32,593 nt of DNA. It comes from Nocardiopsaceae bacterium. GTDB taxonomy: Bacteria > Actinomycetota > Actinomycetes > Streptosporangiales > Streptosporangiaceae. The translations under genes were made by a program, and so were the position numbers. The notes below the pieces were generated by a model, which saw nothing but the letters and a program-made list of their open reading frames with translations, did no database searches and had not been told where the DNA came from. The stretch is taken from the NCBI GenBank assembly GCA_017354375.1, contig JAFMRC010000019.1, positions 1-32,593 on the forward strand, given 5' to 3'. Numbering within the stretch: position 1 is the stretch's first letter; each line of letters opens with the position of its first letter. Shown here piece after piece: positions 16,992 through 24,396 of this stretch.

Positions 16992-18023
16992 TTGACGGCC
17001 CTCCTCGAAGTCAGGGATCTCGACGTGTCCTACGGGCACGGCGAGGACACTCTGCACGCGGTCCGCGGCGCGAGCTTCAGCTTGCGCCGCGGCGAGATAG
17101 TAGGCGTGGCGGGCGAGTCCGGCTGCGGGAAGTCCACTCTGGCGTTCGCCATCGCCCGGCTGCTGCGCGGCAGCGGCCACGTCGAGGGAGGCGAGATCCT
17201 CTGGTCTGGCCGGGACCGGGAGCCGATCGACCTGGCCACGGCGGATGACGAGAGCGTGCGCCGCGTCCGCTGGTCGGACATCTCCATCGTCATGCAATCG
17301 GCGATGAACGCGATGAACCCGGTGCTCTCGCTGCGAAGCCAGATCGGCGACGTCATCAAGGCGCACGACCCGGCCGCGGGCCGACGCGAGCGCGGCCGGC
17401 GGGTCGGCGAGCTGCTGGAGATGGTCGGCATCCCGAGCGCCCGCGGGCGCGCATTCCCGCACGAACTGTCCGGCGGCATGCGGCAGCGCGCGATGATAGC
17501 GCTCGCGCTCGCGCTTTCCCCTCAGCTCGTCATCCTCGACGAGCCCACCACGGCGCTGGATGTCGTCATGCAGCGGCAGGTGCTCAGCGAGCTGAAGCGG
17601 CTCCAGGCCGACCTCGGGTTCGCGGTTCTCTTCATCACCCACGACCTGTCCCTGCTCGTGGAGATCGCCGATCGCATCCTGGTGATGTACGCGGGAACCG
17701 TCGTGGAGAGAGCCGACGCGCTTGACCTCTATCGCGCTCCGTTCCACCCCTACAGCCGGGGGCTGCTGACATCGTTCCCCAAGGTAACGGGGGTCCGCGC
17801 GGAACTCACCGGCATACCCGGCACGCCGCCGGACCTGCGCGGGCTGCCCGACGGCTGTCCGTTCCATCCGAGGTGCGCGTCCGCCATGGACGAGTGCAAG
17901 CGGGAAACGCCGGCCCTGGTGCCCCGACGCCGACCGGACGGGGAAGCCACGCCGGACGGGGAAGCCACGCAGAGCCGGGATGTCGCCTGCCTGCTGTACC
18001 AGCCGACCGGGAGGGCACAGTGA
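16992..18023 (+). CDS. ABC transporter ATP-binding protein (DppD/OppD type)
   Basis: GESGCGKST, LSGGMRQRAMIALALALSPQLVILDEPTTALDV; probable TTG start. Confidence 0.95.
   Translation: MTALLEVRDLDVSYGHGEDTLHAVRGASFSLRRGEIVGVAGESGCGKSTLAFAIARLLRGSGHVEGGEILWSGRDREPIDLATADDESVRRVRWSDISIVMQSAMNAMNPVLSLRSQIGDVIKAHDPAAGRRERGRRVGELLEMVGIPSARGRAFPHELSGGMRQRAMIALALALSPQLVILDEPTTALDVVMQRQVLSELKRLQADLGFAVLFITHDLSLLVEIADRILVMYAGTVVERADALDLYRAPFHPYSRGLLTSFPKVTGVRAELTGIPGTPPDLRGLPDGCPFHPRCASAMDECKRETPALVPRRRPDGEATPDGEATQSRDVACLLYQPTGRAQ
17934..17969. repeat. Perfect 2 x 18-bp in-frame tandem duplication in the DppD-type gene
   Basis: ccggacggggaagccacg twice, encoding PDGEATPDGEAT. Confidence 0.85.
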
Positions 18024-19018
18024 GTTCAGGCGAGGTGGTCTTGCGCGCCGAGTCGGTGAGCAAGACGTTCCGGGCGGGAAGGGGCTTCTTCCGCGGCGGC
18101 GGGCTCCACGCGGTCAGCGGCTTCTCCCTCGATCTGGTCAGGGAACGCGTGGTGGCGCTGGTCGGTGAGTCCGGTTCCGGCAAATCGACGGCCGCCAGGC
18201 TGCTGGCTGGCCTGTACGCGCCGACATCCGGTGCGATCACGCTCGCCGGACGGCGCGTCAGCGTCCGCGCCCCGGGTGCACGGCGCCGGTATGCCAGTCA
18301 TGTGCAGATCGTCCTGCAAGACCCGTTCAGCTCGCTGAACGCTTCCTACAGCATCCGGCATCACCTCGCGCGCCCGCTGCTGCTGCACGGTAACGCGGGC
18401 TCCGGGAAGCGGGCGGACGTCGAGGCACGATCGGCCGCCTTGCTCGAAGAGGTGAGCCTGACCCCCGGCCGGGACTTCCTCGACCGGTATCCGCATGAAC
18501 TATCCGGCGGCCAGCGCCAGCGAGTGTCCATCGCCCGCGCCCTCGCCGTGCGGCCGGAGGTGATGCTCGCGGACGAGCCGGTCTCGATGCTCGACGTGTC
18601 GATCCGGCTGGGAATCTTGCGGCTTCTCGGCAGGCTCACCGCCGAGCGGCGCCTCGCGCTGCTCTACATCACCCACGACATCGCCTCGGCCCGGTATTTC
18701 GCCACGGAGATCGCCGTGATGTACGCGGGCGAAATGGTGGAATACGGCCCTTCGGAAGACGTCACGCAGGCCCCGCTGCACCCCTACTCCCGCCTCCTCG
18801 TGTCCACGGTTCCCGATCCGGATCGTGCCGCCGGCCGCGGTTCCGACACGCTGGTGCGCGGCGAGCCGCCGGACCTCACGAGGCGTCTGGCGGGATGCAC
18901 GTTCGCGCCGAGGTGCCCGTTCGCGATGGACCGGTGCAGGCAGCAGGCGCCACCGCGCTTCGAGCCGAGCGGCGGGCACTGGGTCCGCTGCTGGCTATTC
19001 GACGAACAGGAGGCCTGA
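18020..19018 (+). CDS. ABC transporter ATP-binding protein (DppF/OppF type)
   Basis: GESGSGKST, LSGGQRQRVSIARALAVRPEVMLADEPVSMLDVS; GTG start overlaps the upstream stop. Confidence 0.94.
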   Translation: MSSGEVVLRAESVSKTFRAGRGFFRGGGLHAVSGFSLDLVRERVVALVGESGSGKSTAARLLAGLYAPTSGAITLAGRRVSVRAPGARRRYASHVQIVLQDPFSSLNASYSIRHHLARPLLLHGNAGSGKRADVEARSAALLEEVSLTPGRDFLDRYPHELSGGQRQRVSIARALAVRPEVMLADEPVSMLDVSIRLGILRLLGRLTAERRLALLYITHDIASARYFATEIAVMYAGEMVEYGPSEDVTQAPLHPYSRLLVSTVPDPDRAAGRGSDTLVRGEPPDLTRRLAGCTFAPRCPFAMDRCRQQAPPRFEPSGGHWVRCWLFDEQEA

Positions 19019-19020
19019 AG

Positions 19021-20825
19021 TGCCACGACGCTATTCACGACGCGAGATCCTCGGTGCGGCGGCGGGCACCACGCTGGCCATCGGCACGGCGGGGGTGGTC
19101 GCCGGGACGTCGCTGCGGAACCCCTGGATACCGGACCCGGCCGACGCCGCCGCCGCCGACATGGGCGCGGCGCATGGCACGGCAGCCGACGCGACGGCTG
19201 GTGCGGCGGCCGACGCTCCGGGCAGCACCTTCTTCTCCACCGCGTTCACCGAGTACTACGGAACCCTCGCCACCTCCAGCGATGGTGACCTGTGGGCGAA
19301 TTGCTGGGCCGACGACGGCAACATGTACGGGGCGAACGGCGATGGAAAGGGCTTCGGCGACGGGGCCGAGGCGGACGTGGTGGTCAGCAAGATCACCGGG
19401 ACACCGGAAACCGGCATCAGCGGGCAGCGGCTAGCGGCCGGCGCCGACGTGGCGAACGTGTGGGGTGACACCAGCCAGTACAACCGCAAGCCCACCGGCA
19501 TGGCCTGCGCCGACGGCGTCCTTTACCTGGCCGTGCAAGACCTGCGTTACTCCCCCAGCGCCGACGCGTTCAACGACGCGCCGAACGCCAGCATCTCGAT
19601 GTCAACCGACCACGGCACGACCTGGACGAAGACCTCCTCGCCGATGTTCACGAACGGAACCTTCACCACGATCTTCTTCCTGGACTTCGGCCAGAACGGG
19701 GCGAACGCGGTTCCCGCGCTGGGGTCGGACGACGGCCAGTACATCTACGCCTACGGCCTCGACGGCAACTGGCGCTGCTCGTACTCCGGCACGGCGCCTG
19801 ATCCGGTGAGCGTGTACCTGGCCCGGGTTAAGCCGGGCCAGCTACAAGACGTCTCCGCGTGGCAGTTCTTCACCGGGATGAGCGGCTCAAGCCCATCGTG
19901 GAGCGGCACGATCGGCGACAAGCAGCCGGTGCTCACCGACACCCGCCGCCTGTACCCAGGCCCCCTGCTGAGGACCACGGCTCCCAACAACGGCCCCACC
20001 GACTTCACCGTGATCTCGCAGGGCGGGGTGGTCTACAACGCGCCGCTGCGGCGCTACCTCTACACCTCCTGGACCGAGTACACCTTCGAGTTCTACGAGG
20101 CGCCCCAGCCGTGGGGACCGTGGAAGCTGTTCTTCAGCCACGACGCGGGCGGGTACCCGTGGTTCGGCACCGGCAGCACCGAAGGCGGCCCGAAGAACGG
20201 CGGGTACGCCGCTACCATCCCGTCGAAGTTCATCAGCTCCGATGGCCGCGACATGTGGCTCCAGTCGAACTGGTTCGTGAACGTCGCGTCCGGCGCGTCA
20301 GACTACAACTTCAACCTGCGCAAGATGCGCTTGTCCCCCTACCAGTCGTCGCAGCCCTCCAACCCCGCCGATCCGTCGAATAACATCGCCCGGACCGGCG
20401 CCAGCGTGACGCCGACCGAGAAGAGCGCCCACTACGGCAACTGGCAGTACTACAACGACGGCGACACCACGCAAAGCGAAGACAGCTGGGACAACTCCAG
20501 CAAGACCAGCGACTGGTGGGGCTACACCTTCGATACCAGCTACCACTTCGACCGGGTCGTCTACACCACCGGGACGATGTTCAGCGACGGCGGCTGGTTC
20601 TCCTCCGGGTTGCAGGTTCAGGTCCGGCAGGACTTCGCCTGGGTCAACGTCACCGGCCTGACGATATCGCCGGACTACCCGTACGACGACACCGCCGGGA
20701 CGAACAAGGCCTACACCATGACTTTCGACGCGACCTGGGGCGACGGCATCAGGATCATCGGTACCCCCGGGGGAGCCTCTACCTTCACCTCGATCGCGGA
20801 ACTGGAGGCCTACTACGCGGGGTGA
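19021..20825 (+). CDS. Tat-exported DUF4185-like beta-propeller (candidate glycosidase) with C-terminal discoidin/CBM-like domain
   Basis: VPRRYSRREILGAAAGTTLAIG Tat-type signal; DGDLWANCWADDGNMYGANGDGKGF, SMSTDHGTTWTK, SQGGVVYNAPLRRYLYTSWTE; C-terminal NIARTGASVTPTE...STFTSIAELEAYYAG. Confidence 0.65.
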
Positions 20826-20859
20826 GCCGCCCGGTTGCCCGAGGTGCCCGTCGGGCGGC
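20826..20859 (+). terminator. Stem-loop after the DUF4185-like gene
   Basis: GCCGCCCG (20826-20833) / CGGGCGGC (20852-20859). Confidence 0.4.
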
Positions 20860-20919
20860 GGTACACTGCGACCTGCGCGTAGCCAACGTGTGACCTTTTC
20901 CGTGCACAATGTTTCGCAG

Positions 20920-20993
20920 GCGCCAGTAGCTCAGTCGGATAGAGCAGCTGCCTTCTAAGCAGCGGGCCGCGGGTTCGAATCCTGCCTGGCGCG
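20920..20993 (+). tRNA. tRNA-Arg (anticodon TCT)
   Basis: GCGCCAG/CTGGCGC acceptor, GCTC/GAGC D-stem, GCTGC-CTTCTAA-GCAGC anticodon arm, GCGGG-TTCGAAT-CCTGC T-arm; CCA not encoded. Confidence 0.97.
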
Positions 20994-21475
20994 CTTACCT
21001 GGCTTGGCTTTCCTGCTCTTGGTACCGGTTCCGTTCCCGCTTCAGTATCCGCCCCGGAGGTGGGAGGACGCTTGGCGGAAGCTCCGGACTTCCTGAGCGC
21101 CGCCGCCGTCGGCAAGGATTACGGCGTGATGGCTGAAGCGCCCCGGTGAGCGGATGACCGGATATTCCGCGTATCGACAGGTTCCTTTTTGCCACGCTTG
21201 TCGTGATTCGTGCCGCTGCCCGGTGCGCCTGGCCGACACGTTCCCGGCCTGCCGACAGGCGGTCCCCCGCGGGAGCCACGTCTTTTGGCGAATGACGGCC
21301 CCACAAATGCCGCGAACCGGACGCGTTTAGGACCCTCATGCACCAAAAGTCGATCCCGGGCCGGGCACGACGGGAAGCCAGGGCCGTAGCAACGGGCCGT
21401 TGACGCCAGGTCCCCTTCCGGTAAGCCAATAGGATCGCCTGAACGGCGTCACCGGCGGGAAACCTGCGAGCCTTT

Positions 21476-21529
21476 CGCAACGTCACGGGCGCCCGCAACG
21501 TCGCAGGTACCCGCAACGTCGCAGGGCCG
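21476..21529. repeat. 3 x 18-bp tandem repeat downstream of the methyltransferase stop
   Basis: cgcaacgtcacgggcgcc / cgcaacgtcgcaggtacc / cgcaacgtcgcagggccg. Confidence 0.85.
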
Positions 21530-21540
21530 TGCAATTTGCA

Positions 21541-22347
21541 TCAGGGCTTGCGCGCGACGCCTCCGTACTCGAAGAACTCCTCGGACTGCTCCTCTTCCCT
21601 GCCGTCCGGGTGCCATTCGGTGGCCTTCACCAGGCCGGGTGGCACGACCTCCAGGCCCTGGAAGAAGCTGGCGACCTCTTCCCTTGACCGCACACGCCCC
21701 CAGTGTCCTCTGGTCGACTCGACGCCGAACCTCGTCATCCTCTCGCGGGACTCCGGGGTGTCGGCGGTGAGGTGGGATATCGCGAGGTAGCTGCCCGGGG
21801 AGAGGTGGTCCACCATCCGGCGGACCATGCCGTCGGGGTCGCGGGCGTCGGGAATGCAGTGCAGGAAGCTGACGTACAGGACCGCGACGGGCTCGTCGAA
21901 GTTGATCAGGCGCCGGGTCTCGGGGTGACCGAGGACGAGGTCGACGTCGCTGGCGTCGGCCTCGATGAAGGCGGTGCTGTCGTCCTCGGCCATCAGGGCC
22001 TTGACGCGCCCGTGCGCCAGGACGACCGGGTCGATTTCCACGTAGACGACCTTGGAGCCGGCCCCGGACTCCCGGGCGACCTGGTGCACGTTGTTCTGGG
22101 TGGGCAGGCCGCTGCCGTGGTCGATGAACTGGCGGATGCCGCATTCACCGGCCAGGTAGCGCACCACTCGTTCCAGGTAGCGGCGGTTGTTGCGAGCCAG
22201 CGCGAAGCTTCCTGGCATCAGGTCCTCCGCGGCCTCGGCCGCCCGGCGATCGACCTCGTAATTGTCGGTGCCGCCCAGCATGTAATCATACAGCCGCGCG
22301 ATGCTCGCGGTCCGTGTGTCGATCTCGGGAAATTCGTCCGGCTCCAT
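21541..22347 (-). CDS. DUF574-type SAM-dependent methyltransferase
   Basis: FPEIDTRTASIARLYDYMLGGTDNYEVDRRAAE, ARNNRRYLERVVRYLAGECGIRQFIDHGSGLPTQNNVHQVA; start ATG 22347 (22386 possible). Confidence 0.93.
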   Translation of the reverse strand: MEPDEFPEIDTRTASIARLYDYMLGGTDNYEVDRRAAEAAEDLMPGSFALARNNRRYLERVVRYLAGECGIRQFIDHGSGLPTQNNVHQVARESGAGSKVVYVEIDPVVLAHGRVKALMAEDDSTAFIEADASDVDLVLGHPETRRLINFDEPVAVLYVSFLHCIPDARDPDGMVRRMVDHLSPGSYLAISHLTADTPESRERMTRFGVESTRGHWGRVRSREEVASFFQGLEVVPPGLVKATEWHPDGREEEQSEEFFEYGGVARKP

Positions 22348-22676
22348 CGCCGCCGTCTCCTCCGTTTCCTCGCGTCTTCTTCGCATTGCCCGGGTGCCGA
22401 CGCCGGGGGGAGCTGCCGCCGGAGGGAACCCGGAAGCCGGGTTCCCTCCGGCGATGTTCCTAACCTGCTGGCGTACTTGCCGTTCTTCACGCCGGCGGTG
22501 AAGGCATCCCACGCGCCGTGGGCGAACGTCAGCGCCGGGCCCGCGGGATCCTTGGAGTCACGAACCGCCACGATAGGCGACAGGCCGCCCCCGACCTCCA
22601 CGCAGTTGGTCGCCCCGCCGCTGTAGGTGCTCTTGCGCCATGCGGCCCGGGGCCACGACCAATCCCAGTTTGTCAT
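22218..22676 (-). CDS. DUF397 protein with an unusual C-terminal readthrough extension
   Basis: WRKSTYSGGATNCVEVGGGLSPIVAVRDSKDPAGPALTFAHGAWDAFTAGVKNGKY is DUF397; AAGGAGG SD before ATG 22676; no stop at the usual domain end. Confidence 0.75.
   Translation of the reverse strand: MTNWDWSWPRAAWRKSTYSGGATNCVEVGGGLSPIVAVRDSKDPAGPALTFAHGAWDAFTAGVKNGKYASRLGTSPEGTRLPGSLRRQLPPASAPGQCEEDARKRRRRRRWSRTNFPRSTHGPRASRGCMITCWAAPTITRSIAGRPRPRRT
22417..22453. repeat. Perfect 17-bp hairpin with 3-nt loop at the DUF397/methyltransferase junction
   Basis: CGCCGGAGGGAACCCGG-aag-CCGGGTTCCCTCCGGCG. Confidence 0.9.
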
Positions 22677-22717
22677 ATAATTTCCTCCTTCCTGATTTTC
22701 GCCTGCCTGTGTTGACC

Positions 22718-22776
22718 GGTTCCCGGTCGACCAGAGCCGATCGGGAACCTTCTAGCCAGAGCCCCCTGGCTAGAAG
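22718..22776. terminator. Two adjacent hairpins between the XRE-DUF5753 and DUF397 genes
   Basis: GGTTCCCGGTCG/CGATCGGGAACC (22718-22749, one mismatch) and CTTCTAGCCAG/CTGGCTAGAAG (22749-22776, perfect). Confidence 0.6.
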
Positions 22777-23666
22777 CTGCCCGAGTACCTGAGCGCATAG
22801 CTCCGCATCATCACCTGCGAGTCCTCGGGTGACAGCGCCCTGGCCTGCAGTGATCCCCAGATCTCCTCGTATCTGCGCAGTTCCTCGGGTCGTTCGAGGG
22901 TGATCGCGTTCATCGCGCTTTCCAGGTGGACGATTCCGAGGTCGCCCTCGTCGGGGAACGTCAGGATCTGGAACGGCCCGGCCATGGACGGGTGCGCGCC
23001 GGTGTTGAACGGCAGGACCTGCACGGTCACGTTGGCCGGGTCGCGCTCCTTGGCGAGCACCTCGATCTGCTCGTGCATGACCTCGTTGCCGCCCACGGCC
23101 CTCCGCAGCACCGCCTCGTTGATGATGTAGCTGGCAAGCAGCGAGGCTCCGGGCTCACGCAGCACGTCCTGGCGGCCCAGCCGGATCTCCACCCGCCGGT
23201 CGATGTCGGCAGCCGTCCAGCCCGGCTGCCAGGCGCGCATGACGGCACGCGCGTAGGCCTCCGTCTGCAACAACCCCGGCACCAGTTCCGGCTCATAGGA
23301 ACGGATGGCCCGTGCCTCCGTCTCCAGGCCGATGAGGTTCGCCAGCGCGTTAGGCATGACGCCGCTGGTGAAAGACTGCCACCAGCCACGCTCGGTGGCC
23401 CTTCTGGCCATGTCGAGCAGCTGATCGCGCGATGCCTGATCCTTCATCTTGTACACGTCGAGCAACTTCCGCAGGTCGGAGGTGGTGATCCCGACCTGCC
23501 GATTCTCGATCCGGGACAACTTCGACGGCTGCCAGCCGAGGTCAGCGGCCACATCCTCGATCAGAAGCCCGGACTCATGACGCAGTCGCCGGAGCTCGGC
23601 GGCCAAGCGGCGCCGACGCATCGTGGGAGATGCCGCCACGCCAATCACCTCTCTCGCGCAAGGCAA
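22770..23666 (-). CDS. XRE HTH regulator with DUF5753 (Scr1/WhiJ-like)
   Basis: RRLRHESGLLIEDVAADLGWQPSKLSRIENRQVGITTSDLRKLLDVY; YEPELVPGLLQTEAYARAVM; VTVQVLPFNTGAHPSMAGPFQILTFPD. Confidence 0.93.
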   Translation of the reverse strand: MPCAREVIGVAASPTMRRRRLAAELRRLRHESGLLIEDVAADLGWQPSKLSRIENRQVGITTSDLRKLLDVYKMKDQASRDQLLDMARRATERGWWQSFTSGVMPNALANLIGLETEARAIRSYEPELVPGLLQTEAYARAVMRAWQPGWTAADIDRRVEIRLGRQDVLREPGASLLASYIINEAVLRRAVGGNEVMHEQIEVLAKERDPANVTVQVLPFNTGAHPSMAGPFQILTFPDEGDLGIVHLESAMNAITLERPEELRRYEEIWGSLQARALSPEDSQVMMRSYALRYSGSF

Positions 23667-23900
23667 ATTGCTTGTCGAGAACTACTTGCGTTCACCGGGC
23701 AACAGACTACATGATGGCTCACGGCGCATTTGCGTGCGAACAGACCCGAGCCGGGTCCCGGGAGACGACAGGTACCTCGGGAGCCCGATCGATGCGAGGT
23801 GGGCGTGCACACCCAGGGCCAGGTACAGGCCGTAGCAATCGAGCTACTTAACGCAGCGAGAGCGGCCCCCGGGGACAGGAAGGCAGCACCAGGGGACAGG

Positions 23901-24386
23901 ATGGTGAGCAGGACAGCCAACCCGTCGGCTACAACCTCGCCAGCTACCACGCGGCCGCTGCGTCGCGCGTTCCGGGGCGAGCCCGGCCAGGTGCCGCTGG
24001 CGCGGGACTTCGTTCGCCGTTACCTGGCCGACGCCGCCTGCCCGGCAGAGGCGGCACAGGATATCCTGGTGTGCACCAGCGAGCTAGCCACCAATGCGGT
24101 ACTCCATAGTCGCTCTGGGCATCCAGGCGGATATTTCACCGTGGAAATTGCCATCTGCCGACAAGACCTGCAAAGCAGGCAAGATGGACACAACGGACGT
24201 GGCGGGCAGTGGGTGCACGTGGCGGTTGAGGACGCCGGCGGCCCCTGGGCGGAGCGAGGCACCGGCGACAGCTGCACCGAATGCGGTCGCGGGCTGCACA
24301 TCGTCTCGGAATTGTCGGCGGACATGGGAATCACCGGCGGCATGTCCGGCCGGACCGCCTGGTTCCGCAGCCCCGCCATAATCTAG
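23901..24386 (+). CDS. ATP-binding protein (RsbW-like HATPase_c_2)
   Basis: PLARDFVRRYLADAACPAEAAQDILVCTSELATNAVLHSRSGHPGG...GRGLHIVSELSADMGI; start uncertain (ATG 23901 favoured). Confidence 0.85.
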   Translation: MVSRTANPSATTSPATTRPLRRAFRGEPGQVPLARDFVRRYLADAACPAEAAQDILVCTSELATNAVLHSRSGHPGGYFTVEIAICRQDLQSRQDGHNGRGGQWVHVAVEDAGGPWAERGTGDSCTECGRGLHIVSELSADMGITGGMSGRTAWFRSPAII

Positions 24387-24396
24387 ACCCGCGGGA

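Noticed and set aside
16422-17867. 481-aa minus-strand ORF opposite the SBP and DppD-type genes
   Set aside because: Spans two confident genes antisense; shadow-frame composition.
20995-21534. 179-aa minus-strand ORF downstream of the tRNA
   Set aside because: Low-complexity Arg/Pro/Ser composition and repeat-encoded N-terminus; typical spurious high-GC ORF.
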